Assembly: GCA_910589415.1 (NCBI GenBank)
Contig: OU342632.1
Location: 30,145,637-30,209,636, forward strand
Length of the DNA stretch: 64,000 nt
Source: Malachius bipustulatus
Taxonomy: Eukaryota; Arthropoda; Insecta; Coleoptera; Melyridae
Direction of reading: 5' to 3'
Each line of letters starts with the position of its first letter. The first letter of the stretch is position 1. Below, in pieces: positions 11,888-21,323 of this stretch. A program made the translations under genes and the position numbers. A model generated the notes under the pieces. The model did no database searches. It had not been told where the DNA came from and was given only the letters and a program-made list of their open reading frames with translations.

Positions 11888-13471
11888 ATGAGTTCAGAGT
11901 TAGGGACTAGCTTTGAAGTAGCTCATTTGAGAGTTGAGGAGATTAAGTATGAGATCTTGTTGAGAAACGAGGAACCCTTATGGGACAATAACATGCGTAG
12001 GACCCAATTAAGTAGGTTAATAAGATCAGGTGTAGTAGTACCAACAGTTTCACCGTTAGATTTTGATGAAGATTTAGAGGCATGTAGGCAAACTCTTAAT
12101 AACATAGAGGTGTCGTTAAGGAAAATTAAATCAATTGAGGAAAATTTTCCATTATATGGTAGATTATTGTCTAGGATAGTTCATTTGAAACTGAGAATAG
12201 GGCGATTAAATGACTGTAGTGCTAGTGAAGTCGTTTCAAAAGATCAAATACGTCATGATTTTGAGAATTTAAGTAAGAAGTTTTCTGAGGTTAACACATC
12301 GTTGCCATTGTTGCCAGCTGGAAGCTCTAGTCCAGTTGATTCTTGGTGGACTGTAGACAGCAGCCCTATCGTAGAAACGATTTCAACCAATACGAGTACT
12401 AGTTCACAATTGCTTTCTGCAACGAACCCTTTTAGAGACGATTTTATTGGAGATTTTAGTTTTTTGACAGTTTCCGAGCCAGGTAGTTATAATGATAAGC
12501 TGCCTAGGGATAACTTATATAGTCCGAATCCTTTCTCAGTACCAGATTGTTCAAATATTCCGCAGAATTTAAGGGTGAATCAAGTTAACGTTAGGAATAA
12601 GGTATCTACTCCCGTTCATAAGTGGAATTTGACGTTTTCTGGGAAAGAACAAGGTTGCGAGGTCGTGAAATTTTTAGAACGTGTCAAGGAATTGAGCGAG
12701 GCTCGAGGAGTTCCTTTAGATGAGGTGTTTAGTTGCGCAGTGGATCTTTTTAAAGAACCAGCACTTTCCTGGTTTAGGAATATTAAGTATCAGGTTAGGA
12801 CGTGGGACGAATTAGAGTGGCGTTTGAGGTCAACGTTTATCCCTCCGAACTACGATGAAGATTTATTAGCCGAAATTAGATCATTTAGGCAGACTAGTGG
12901 GGAAAGTGTGGTTACATTTTTGGCTAGGATTAGGATGAAATTTTCTCATCTTTTGGTACCGTTGTCCACTGCAGAACAAATCAAGATCGTAAGGAGAAAT
13001 TTATCTCCAGATTTGAATAGTAAATTATGTCTTTTACAGATAGAGTCGTTTGAACAGTTAGAATATTTTTGTAGACAGATAGCTGTCAATTCGACACCAA
13101 ATAGTTGGGCAGTAAACAAAAAGGTTTACCGTAAACCTGAACAGGTGATTGAAGTAACAGAGCCACCCAAGAAAAAGGAGTCGAAAACTCCTAAAGAAGA
13201 TTTTCTGTCATCTAAATCTCGTTGGGTGTGTTGGAATTGTGATGGTGCTGGTCATTCGTTTATGGAATGTACTCAGCCCAGGAAGTTTTTCTGTTTTGGT
13301 TGTGGTCTAAAGGACGTTTCTAAACGATCCTGTCCTAGGTGTGGTGAGAATGCAAATTCTACCACAGTTTCAAAAAACGATTTAGGGGGCGAGCGGCGAG
13401 GGACAACCGTTCCAAACTCCCGAAAACAGCCTACTATGGAGACAGGCGCAGTCCCAAAAATTCCGAAGTAG
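11888..13471 (+). CDS. gag: Gag polyprotein of the Ty3/gypsy element
   Basis: Encodes the capsid/nucleocapsid protein (527 residues) that would assemble cytoplasmic particles around the element RNA. The ATG at 11888 (MSSELGTSFE) is the first good start after the LTR; the frame is open slightly upstream but without an ATG. The central part (about 245-430) carries the retrotransposon gag/capsid pattern, including ALSWFRNI and TWDELEWRLRSTFIP. A CCHC knuckle, CWNCDGAGHSFMEC, lies at about 448-461, followed by a second Cys cluster ending CPRC. The end overlaps the pol frame by 124 bases, and the slippage heptamer lies 93 bases before the gag stop. Intact. Confidence 0.93.
   Translation: MSSELGTSFEVAHLRVEEIKYEILLRNEEPLWDNNMRRTQLSRLIRSGVVVPTVSPLDFDEDLEACRQTLNNIEVSLRKIKSIEENFPLYGRLLSRIVHLKLRIGRLNDCSASEVVSKDQIRHDFENLSKKFSEVNTSLPLLPAGSSSPVDSWWTVDSSPIVETISTNTSTSSQLLSATNPFRDDFIGDFSFLTVSEPGSYNDKLPRDNLYSPNPFSVPDCSNIPQNLRVNQVNVRNKVSTPVHKWNLTFSGKEQGCEVVKFLERVKELSEARGVPLDEVFSCAVDLFKEPALSWFRNIKYQVRTWDELEWRLRSTFIPPNYDEDLLAEIRSFRQTSGESVVTFLARIRMKFSHLLVPLSTAEQIKIVRRNLSPDLNSKLCLLQIESFEQLEYFCRQIAVNSTPNSWAVNKKVYRKPEQVIEVTEPPKKKESKTPKEDFLSSKSRWVCWNCDGAGHSFMECTQPRKFFCFGCGLKDVSKRSCPRCGENANSTTVSKNDLGGERRGTTVPNSRKQPTMETGAVPKIPK
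13372..13378 (+). promoter_or_regulatory. Programmed -1 frameshift heptamer A AAA AAC
   Basis: In the gag frame the codons are tcA AAA AAC, the X XXY YYZ form used for -1 ribosomal frameshifting in retroelements. The pol frame is open from 13348 and is exactly -1 relative to gag. Six bases after the heptamer comes a GC-rich block (GGGGGCGAGCGGCGAGGG) that could form the stimulatory structure; I did not compute a fold. Confidence 0.8.
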
Positions 13472-16400
13472 TTGAAGTTATTGATGAGGCAGTGGTAGGT
13501 AATGAACCTGACCACTGTAATAATAAGTTGATGAGTGTAGATTTGGATAGGGGTGATACTGATGTTTGTCCAATGTTTAAGAAAAAGTTACATGATAATA
13601 GGCCTTATATACCTATAGTTATTGAAGATAGACAATATTTGGGTTTATTGGATACTGGTGCAAATTTATCGATTTTGGGTTCCAATGTGGAAATTTTATG
13701 GGAAGGTAATGACACTTTTGTCAAGGATTTGGATGGGACGAATGTGACTATCGCAGATGGTAGCTCACAGGAGTTGTTAGGTTTTGTTACGTTTCCAGTA
13801 AGTTTCGAGAATAAGGTTATCGATTTGAGATTTGCTGTAGTACCTTCTATTTCGCATTCCATTATTTTGGGTGCAGATTTTTGTAGATTGTCGAACATCA
13901 ATTTAAATTTTAAGAACAGGTCTTATCAGGTAGGACAAATTGAGGCATCAACTTCTTCCAAGGCAGATTCTAATACTTTTCTAGCCGAGCTTTCATCTGA
14001 TCAGGGCAAGGTGTTGTCTGAAGTTATTACTAAATTTGAGACATTGTCGTCAACAGCACCAGGGAGAACAAATATCATCTCTCATTTTATTGACACTGGT
14101 GAGGCTAGACCAGTTAAGCAAAGGCAATATCCATTATCGCCGATGCTTAATAAAATTTTGCATAAGGAGATCGATGCTATGTTAGAGTCTGGGGTAATTG
14201 AGAAAAGTATGTCCGCATGGGCATCCCCAATTTTAATGGTTCCAAAATCAGAACCAGGTACATATAGGTTATGTTTTGATGGCAGAGGTTTGAATCAGGT
14301 AACGGTTAAGGATTCTTATCCCTTGCCATTGATTGATAATATTTTGAATAAGGTAGGTGGTAAGAAATATCTTTCTTCCATCGATATTACTAAGGCTTTC
14401 TGGAATATTCCTTTAGAAGAAACATCGAAGCAAAAGACAGCTTTCCAAGTTCAAGGGAGAGGTCTTTTTCAATTTGTAGTTATGCCGTTCGGTCTATGTA
14501 ATGCCGCGCAGACACAACAGCGGTTGATGGACAGATTATTTATGGATCCAAAATTTGAGGATAAAGTTTTTGTGTATCTCGATGATATCGTTTGTGTTTC
14601 TGAGGATTTTGATGAACATGTCAAGTTGTTGAATGAAGTTTTTGAGATTTTGTTTTCTGCGGGTCTGAAGGTGAATATTCCGAAATGCCAATTTTGTAGA
14701 GATTCCCTAACATTTTTGGGTTACATAGTAGATAGGAATGGGCTAAGAACTGACCCAGATAAGGTCAAGGCTATAGCGGAAATGCCATCTCCGCGAAACA
14801 CTACCGAGGTTCGAAGGATAATGGGAGTGTTGCAATGGTATAGAAAGTTTATTAAGGACTTTTCGACCATTTCTGAACCAATCACCTCGATCATTAAAGG
14901 TCGAATAAAGAATGCCCCCATTGTTTGGACTGAAACAGCCGAGTCAGCCTTATGTAATTTGAAGGAGAGATTAATCTCTAATCCTATTCTTGTTAGCCCA
15001 GATTTCGATAAGCCATTCTTTATCCAGACGGACGCGAGTGACGTCGGCATTGGGGCAGTATTATTCCAGCTTCGAGATGGCTTTGAACATCCTATTGCTT
15101 ATGCGTCCAGAAAACTCTCTAAGGCCGAAACCAAGTATATGGCGACGGAGAAAGAATGTTTGGCAGTTATCTTTGGTATTGAGAAATTTAGAGGTTATGT
15201 TGAGGGCGCAGAATTCACTGTAGTAACTGATCATGCCAGTTTACAGTGGCTGTACAGAATTAAGGATCCCATGGGTCGTATCGCCCGTTGGACAGTTAGG
15301 CTTAGTTGTTTCAAGTTCAAGATAGTCCATCGTCCAGGAAAGGATATGGTAGTACCGGATTTGCTTTCGAGACAGATTGCTTCAGTTGAAGTTCAGAATT
15401 TAATTCCTGACCAATGGTATGCTGATATGATCAATAAGATACAATGTGATCCACAGAAGTATCCAAATTTTCTCGTGCAAGGTAGTGCTATTTATAAGCA
15501 CATTAAGAATAATCATGACATTGAAACGAACCAGTCAAACTGGAAGTTGGTAGTTCCTACTGAAAATCGAAAGGAAATTCTTGAGCAATGTCATGATAGT
15601 CCAACAGCAGCTCATTTGGGAGTGCATAAGACCTTGGCACGAATTCTAGAGAGGTATTATTGGCCTGGTATTAGAGAGACGGTTAGGAGGTACGTGTCAT
15701 CTTGTACTACGTGTGGAGCACACAAATCCACCAATAAACTTCCTGCCGGAGCTTATGGTAAGAAGAGATCTGTCGACTTTCCATTTCAGATGATTTCTTT
15801 AGATTTGATGGGACCATTTCCACGGTCTAAGTCCGGAAATACACAATTGTTGGTTGTCACAGATGCTTTTTCAAGATTCGTTTTGGTCCAGCCCCTTTCG
15901 AAAGCTACAGCTTCGAAAGTTGCCAAGTTTTTAGAGAACCAGGTATTCTTGATATACGGGGTACCTCAGATTGTGGTTTGTGATAACGGTGTGCAATTTA
16001 CATCTAAGGAATTTAAGGCACTTATGAAAAAGTATCATGTACAGCGAGTTTGGTATAATGCACGTTATCATCCCCAAGTTAACCCTACTGAGAGGGTAAA
16101 TAAAGTGTTAGGTTCTGCAATTAGCTCCTATGTTAAGGAAGACCACAGAACTTGGGATGAACATTTGCATGAAATTGCACAAGCTATTCGGACAGCAGAG
16201 CATGAAGCCACCGGCTTTACTCCTGCTTTTCTTATCTTTGGTAGAAATGTCCCAGTGGATGGACAGTATTATGGTGATGTAGGTTTGAATTCGTATGATC
16301 CAGTTCAGATTTCGGATAAGTTAAAGTGGCAATCGGAAATTTCGAAGGTTCCGAAATTATACCCACAAATTCAGGCTCGAGTTCAGAAAGCGTATGACAA

Positions 16401-16653
16401 AAATTCTTCCAGGTACAATCTGAGACGAAGAGACATTCGTTATCAAGTAGGTGACAAGGTCTGGAAGAAAAATTTTGTACTTTCTGATAAGGTGACTGGT
16501 TTCGCTAAGAAACTAGCCTCTAAATATGTTCCTGCTCTCATAACGAAAGTTAAAGGGAGTGGTTTAGTTGTTGAGTTGAGTAATGAGTCAGGGAAGAATT
16601 TGGGTGAATTCCACATTCAGGATCTTAAACCCTTTGTAAGTATCGATGATTAG
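13378..16653 (+). CDS. pol: Pol polyprotein of the Ty3/gypsy element (PR-RT-RH-IN)
   Basis: Made as a Gag-Pol fusion by -1 frameshifting, since the pol frame has no suitable ATG at its start. Motifs, numbered from a GTG at 13492 for convenience: aspartic protease DTGA at 54-57; reverse transcriptase YLDD at 362-365; RNase H beginning FIQTDASD with its Asp at 514; integrase HHCC zinc domain (HLGVHKT to CTTCGAH); integrase catalytic Asp 771 (SLDLMGP), Asp 831 (CDNG) and Glu 867 (PTERVNK), with 35 residues between the last two. The C-terminal part (YQVGDKVWKKN) is a gypsy-type integrase tail. No stops or shifts are seen. Protein processing, reverse transcription and integration follow from the family, not from anything tested here. 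Confidence 0.95.
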   Translation, partial: RFRGRAARDNRSKLPKTAYYGDRRSPKNSEVVEVIDEAVVGNEPDHCNNKLMSVDLDRGDTDVCPMFKKKLHDNRPYIPIVIEDRQYLGLLDTGANLSILGSNVEILWEGNDTFVKDLDGTNVTIADGSSQELLGFVTFPVSFENKVIDLRFAVVPSISHSIILGADFCRLSNINLNFKNRSYQVGQIEASTSSKADSNTFLAELSSDQGKVLSEVITKFETLSSTAPGRTNIISHFIDTGEARPVKQRQYPLSPMLNKILHKEIDAMLESGVIEKSMSAWASPILMVPKSEPGTYRLCFDGRGLNQVTVKDSYPLPLIDNILNKVGGKKYLSSIDITKAFWNIPLEETSKQKTAFQVQGRGLFQFVVMPFGLCNAAQTQQRLMDRLFMDPKFEDKVFVYLDDIVCVSEDFDEHVKLLNEVFEILFSAGLKVNIPKCQFCRDSLTFLGYIVDRNGLRTDPDKVKAIAEMPSPRNTTEVRRIMGVLQWYRKFIKDFSTISEPITSIIKGRIKNAPIVWTETAESALCNLKERLISNPILVSPDFDKPFFIQTDASDVGIGAVLFQLRDGFEHPIAYASRKLSKAETKYMATEKECLAVIFGIEKFRGYVEGAEFTVVTDHASLQWLYRIKDPMGRIARWTVRLSCFKFKIVHRPGKDMVVPDLLSRQIASVEVQNLIPDQWYADMINKIQCDPQKYPNFLVQGSAIYKHIKNNHDIETNQSNWKLVVPTENRKEILEQCHDSPTAAHLGVHKTLARILERYYWPGIRETVRRYVSSCTTCGAHKSTNKLPAGAYGKKRSVDFPFQMISLDLMGPFPRSKSGNTQLLVVTDAFSRFVLVQPLSKATASKVAKFLENQVFLIYGVPQIVVCDNGVQFTSKEFKALMKKYHVQRVWYNARYHPQVNPTERVNKVLGSAISSYVKEDHRTWDEHLHEIAQAIRTAEHEATGFTPAFLIFGRNVPVDGQYYGDVGLNSYDPVQISDKLKWQSEISKVPKLYPQIQARVQKAYDKNSSRYNLRRRDIRYQVGDKVWKKNFVLSDKVTGFAKKLASKYVPALITKVKGSGLVVELSNESGKNLGEFHIQDLKPFVSIDD

Positions 16654-17688
16654 TAATTTTGTTTTAGTAAGGATCATTTTGGAAATCGTTGTTGTTAGTT
16701 AGTAAATCTTATCTTTGTCTAACGTCCTGAGTAAATTTAGTTTAGATGTGATAGAAGTTTTTAGGTCACAGAACTTTGGAGTTCAATGCCGTGTGGAAGT
16801 TCTCCAGGTCTGTGTTAGGTATCTTTTGTATCCCGGAGCCAATAGGCAGCCCATTGGTGTAAGTCCTGGAGGTCTGTGTGAGGTCCTTAGAGATGAAAAT
16901 CCTACCTTGTTGGTACGTTAGTAGGAAAAATTTTCAGATCTATGTGAGGTAGACTGTGTTTAGGATTAGCTACCCTAAATCACATGTCAAAATTAATTAA
17001 AGAATTTCAGGAATTCTGAATTCTGGTAATTCTGATATTGAGTATAAATTTGTTGGATTACCAAGGGCAGTTTTCTATCTTTTTGAGTAAGGGGAAAATT
17101 TTTGGAGGATTAGTGTCAGTTTAGGAAATCAACTAAACGAATTTTAGTCTTGAGCTGATGTCTTTTCTTTCTCAATAAGTCTTAGTTATGTTGTGTCTAT
17201 TGAATCTATCACAGAAGTCTTCACTAATATTTACCAGACAGTTTTTGAGTATCGTCAAGTAGTTTTGAGTAACTATTTGTAAGTTTTGAGTAAAGTTTTG
17301 TCTTTTAGTAGTTCAGGTAGTTCATGTTAAGATTTCTAAAAGGATCTATTCACATTTTAGGGTAATTTTGACTAACGTTTAGTTTTTCGAAATTTCATTT
17401 TGAATTTTAGTTAGGACTAATTACTAACCCAATTAGTCAGTTGATGTTTTTGCATTGTTGTTTTCAAGATTAATGATTATAACTTCCACAGGTATTGTTG
17501 CACATTTAGAGAGGTTGAGTTAGTTTCTGTGAGGCAGTTGGGGCCCTCCGGTATCTTCAAGGTACTGGAATAAGCGTTCCCCTGTTTCTGCATTCCAGTC
17601 ACCAAGTTGGTATCGGAGGAGGGAAAGCCGAAGAGGAACAGCTCAGTCGCAGTCACAGGGCAACCAGCAGTACCAGTTCTGAGTCATC

Positions 17689-17808
17689 ATGTCTACCGCT
17701 AGTAAGCGTCGAGCGAAGGTGTTTGCTGAGAGGCGCCCAAATAAAGTGAAATTCAACTTCCTTCTGTGGGATAAGTGTTTTGCTGTATTTCAATTTCAAT
17801 ATTCGTAG
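17689..17808 (+). CDS. Small basic ORF, 39 residues, unknown
   Basis: An ATG opens MSTASKRRAKVFAERRPNKV and runs 39 codons to TAG. It lies in the GC-richer part of the 3' region and is rich in Lys and Arg at its N-terminus. No family is recognised. It could be a small accessory protein, perhaps from a spliced RNA, or chance. Confidence 0.2.
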   Translation: MSTASKRRAKVFAERRPNKVKFNFLLWDKCFAVFQFQYS

Positions 17809-17833
17809 GTGAACGGGTCGGGGTAGGCAAAAT

Positions 17834-18000
17834 TGATTAGTCTGTTGGTACGGTCAGTGAGACCATTTTGTTTCTTTAGGAAGAACATTTGATTAGTCTG
17901 TTGGTACGGTCAGTGAGACCATTTTGTTTCTTTAGGAAGAACATTTATAATTAGGCTGTTGGTACGGTCAGTGAGACCATTTTGTTCTTTAGGAAGAGCG
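17834..18000 (+). repeat. Tandem repeat, 57-bp unit, 3 copies
   Basis: Units start GATTAGTCTGTTGGTACGGT at 17834 and 17891, and a diverged third starts at about 17951. Each contains GGTCAGTGAGACC, a small self-complementary block. It lies directly upstream of the 3' LTR. Confidence 0.85.
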
Positions 18001-18100
18001 TCGTATAGATGTACATAGAAGTCAATGGAGAGTCTAGAGGATATTTTCTTGTGTTCTTGATGAGCAAAAAAATGGTATGTTATCCCATTTTTTTATTTTG

Positions 18101-18113
18101 GTTGGAGGAGTGG
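18101..18113 (+). other. Polypurine tract
   Basis: GTTGGAGGAGTGG immediately precedes the 3' LTR, the position where plus-strand synthesis is primed in LTR elements. Confidence 0.7.
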
Positions 18114-19722
18114 TGTAGCGTGCGCTTTTCCGTAGTTATCCCGAATGAATTTACGCATGGAAGGACTTCCAAGATGGCGTTTCTTTGGTTTGGTGCCCTC
18201 CGCAAGTTCTATAGTTTGAGGTATAGTAACGGGATCGAGTTATGAGTCTGTCAGTCAGAGTCTTGTCAACTGCCACTCGGTGAAGTGACCGACCGAGGTA
18301 GTAGACGGCTGGTCTTGCGCGGGGTTATCGATTAACAAAGGGGCCGAGAACAGGGAAGATCGTCGGGCGGTCGCTCTCTCTGTCGAAAACCATCATGATG
18401 TGAAGATGTGAGTGGAGCAATTTGTTGTTTATAGTGTTGTATTGTTCTTGCTGGAAAATTCAGGTATGGAGTTTGTTTGGTTCTATTTTAGTAAAAACTA
18501 ATGTTCTTGTTATTTCCTAAATCAGGAGAAATCAATTTCATCTATGTGAGTGTGGAGATGTAGATTCAAGTAACCTGAAAGGACGAAGGAGTTCTTTTGG
18601 TAAAATAAAATGGCGATTAGTTAAATTTTAGGGGTTTATAATTTGTTCTCGTTGCAGGGTCCCTCCTTCGGGGTGGATCTATAATAAGATCTATCGTTTA
18701 GTCGTTTATTTTATTTCCAAAATGTGCTGATGGTGGTCTCCGTTGAGAAATATCCCATTTTCAAGCACTGGGTAGAAGAGCATAATTCTTTTTGGAAGTA
18801 ATGGCGTTCTACAGACAAAGCCGGACCTAGCCAACTGGAGAGGGAGTAGGCATCACAGTCTATCTCATTTCTTTTGGATCTTTCTGTTGCAGTCACATTT
18901 CATCAAGAAATGATTGGAACTTCAAGGTACCTTGTAAATTCTTTTGTTTCATTTATTTTACCTTGAATTTTCTCTCTAAAAAGAGAGGAAGTAACTTCAT
19001 CAGATTGCGTTATTGACTTTATCAAGATGGGAATTTCTATTATTTTAATAATTGGGAAATACTTCCCCAATGTTGTTAGTTTTAGCTAGTGAGTAAAAAT
19101 GTTCAATTTAGTATTTAATCTTAATCTAAATTAATTATCAGGGAGAATTAATTGGCCAAATTTAGTTAGTGTTAAGAATGTGAATTTTTTTGTCAAGTAC
19201 CTAATGAAGGTAATTTGTTGATCAACGAGATCAACATTTTTTTAGTTTACTATTGTTCTATTTTTAAGAAATGTTGCTAGTATGTAGATGATAAGAGAGA
19301 AATCCAAGATAAATTTTCTTTTGTCTCACAATACAATATACCGTTAGCTGGGAAGTTTTATGTTTTTAATTGGAGAAGTCCAATAAATTGTTAAATTTTT
19401 TATGTGAGTTTTATTTTTAGTATCTGTATGGCCTGAATAATAAAAAGACACAACGTAGGGCAGGTCAGTTATGTAAATTTTGAATCTTATATATTTTTTA
19501 TTTATTTAGACGATCATGTGGACGAATTTGTAGTTTCATCATCATCATTTTTTTTTTAATTTTTACACCCTCTGTCCTACTTTGGGTACAAACAAATTTG
19601 AAGGTACCTGGATGGGATCAGAGGGAGAGACACCTTCCTTTCGCTTATTTTTTTTAGTTTTCTTTTTGGCCTGATTAATCAAAAATTTTTTTTTTTTGTG
19701 ATCGAGCGAAGGAAGGGTTGCA
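18114..19722 (+). repeat. 3' LTR of the Ty3/gypsy element
   Basis: 1609 bp, from TGTAGCG to GGTTGCA, followed by the AGTG target duplication. One clear substitution against the 5' LTR occurs near 18895 (CACATTTC against CACGTTTC), and several differences cluster in the last 200 bases. Confidence 0.95.
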
Positions 19723-20441
19723 AGTGTTTACTTGTAAAATCTCAAAAATTCATATTAGCGATTTTTTTAGAAAAAAACTGTGCACGCTACTGGATTCACC
19801 AGCCCTCAAAACGGTACTGTACTAAATTTTATTGGAAATGTCAGAGTAATAAGGATCTTGAAGTTATTTTAAAAATTCATAATAGAACTCCGAATTTTCA
19901 TTAATTTATTCGAAAAGGTCAAGAGAGACAAAATAGAAATTGTACGTCTAGTTGGTGATAATGTAGGTACTTTAATTTTTTAATGAAAATTTTTTATTTA
20001 TTTTTTTATTTTTTTTATTTTTTTTTATTTTTTTTTGTAACTTTTTTTTACTTTTTTTAATTTTAATTTTTACTTATGATAGCTTTTGACCTTTTTCAAA
20101 TTAATTTATGAAAATTCGGAGTATTATTATGAATTTCTAAAATAACTACAAGATCCTTTTTACTCTGACATTTTCAATAAAATTTAGTACAGTGTACCGT
20201 TTTGAGGGCTGGTGAATCCCGTGGCGTGCCCAGTTTTTTTCTACAAAAATCGCTAATATGAATTTTTGAGATTTTGCAAGTAAACAATGATCTAGTAGGC
20301 CCTGGATTTTGTAGGAATGAGACGCTTTTTGCTCCCAAAATATAGTTTATCAAGCTCTATGATTAAAAAGAATTTTTTTTTAAATCGCACCATAAATTAA
20401 AATTCTACAGGGTGTTTCAAGAACAAATGGGTCACACTGTA

Positions 20442-20587
20442 GATTAGTTGTTGGTTCCAGATATGGTAAATTGTAAATACATTTTATTGCTTTATTTTGA
20501 AGTGTTTTTAGTGGTTTGAGATTTACATCACAAGCAGTTCCCCAAACAGATGCTAAGTATTGTAAGTTTGAGTAAATGAATGCAAAA
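20442..20587 (-). pseudogene. LINE-C relic, central part (segment 2 of 3)
   Basis: Minus strand reads FAFIYSNLQYLASVWG, then LKPLKTLQNKAIKCIYNLPY, then LEPTTN: the 'YxNLxYxxxxWG...LQNKAI' post-RT region. It is bounded on one side by foldback F4 and on the other by the pogo element, both flanked by TA. Confidence 0.8.
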
Positions 20588-20616
20588 TAGGGTAAACGTG
20601 CCTAAGTCCAGCCAGG

Positions 20617-21290
20617 TCTAGTAGTCAGCCACTTGTGGTTAAAAAGCATTGTAATAGAGTACCCACTCAATAATTGGTTCATTATTTGCTTGTCTAATAT
20701 TCAGCCACATTTCCCGGCATATCTGTCAAATTTTACGCAATATATTCCAAAAAGTTTATTTTGTGTGAACTTGCTAGTGTGCTGCCTTACAGTGGCTGAG
20801 ATTTACTACGAGAATCTTGTTATTTGGCTTGAGTTCAGACTATTTAATAATAAGTCAGGAAGAAGTTATTATATATCCCTGTGATAAAGTAAGTGTTTTC
20901 AAACATTAATTATATATTATACTAACTTTTTTTTGCAAGTTATTGAGGTAAAAATAGTTTGTTTCCATGTATTTGTGGTGGCTGAGAAAAGGTTGCACAT
21001 ACCATCAAAATACCAATTGCCAGCCAGATGGCTGACTACTGGGTAAGTCACCAAATATTCAATTTTAAACCATATTTACTCTGAAATTAGAGACGTTTAT
21101 GCACTTGCTTTTCACATACAAGAGATGGTGATTATAGCTTATTTATCCAGTAGTCAGCCACCTTTTATTGAAAGCTTGCTTAACTGGCTGACATCAGGAC
21201 AGTATACATTTAGTAGTCAGCCACCTTAGACAGTATAGTATTTTCAGGTGGCTGACTTTATGCCACCGCATGTTCAGTATTCAGCCGTCC
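20617..21290 (+). repeat. Subterminal repeats of the pogo element (about 10 copies of a GCCAC/GTGGC motif)
   Basis: The motif AGTAGTCAGCCACTT or its reverse recurs near 20620, 20697, 20791, 20976, 21021, 21147, 21182, 21211, 21245 and 21276, in both orientations, and once at the right end (24582-24597). Such asymmetrical, repeated subterminal motifs are what a transposase DNA-binding domain would recognise. The best copies read AGTAGTCAGCCACCTT. Confidence 0.75.
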
Positions 21291-21323
21291 TAAGTGTAAT
21301 TTAATTTTTAAGTTTTAAGGGTA

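Larger units (their letters stand above)
16654..18113 (+). other. Long non-coding 3' region of the Ty3/gypsy element
   Basis: 1.46 kb between the pol stop and the 3' LTR. No env-like frame with signal peptide or membrane segment was found. It contains a GC-richer stretch at 17520-17760, a 57-bp tandem repeat and, just before the LTR, a purine tract. Confidence 0.8.
9961..19722 (+). mobile_element. Ty3/gypsy LTR retrotransposon, full length, 9762 bp
   Basis: Two 1.6-kb LTRs (starting TG, ending CA) bracket gag and pol in the order protease, reverse transcriptase, RNase H, integrase, which is the Ty3/gypsy order. The 4-bp target duplication AGTG is at 9957-9960 and 19723-19726; the foldback arm opposite gives the empty site and confirms it. 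The LTRs are nearly identical, both reading frames are open and no env-like frame was found, so this looks like a recent and possibly competent copy. Unusual points are the very long LTRs and a 1.46-kb non-coding stretch between pol and the 3' LTR. Confidence 0.95.
9806..20439. repeat. Foldback element F4 hosting a Ty3/gypsy insertion
   Basis: The ends are CAGTGTGACCCATTTGTTC at the left and GAACAAATGGGTCACACTG at the right, with TA on both sides (9804-9805, 20440-20441). Removing the Ty3/gypsy element leaves about 868 bases that fold into two long arms: the left arm 9806-9960 plus 19727 to about 19990 pairs with about 20080-20439. It is inserted in LINE-C. The T-rich centre (19980-20060) is the loop. 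Confidence 0.85.

Noticed and set aside
16715..16921. 68-codon frame after pol as an env start
   Set aside because: No signal peptide, membrane segment or continuation; ends quickly in non-coding sequence.
17833..18000. CRISPR-like repeat-spacer array
   Set aside because: Simple head-to-tail tandem repeat with no spacers, in a eukaryotic retroelement.
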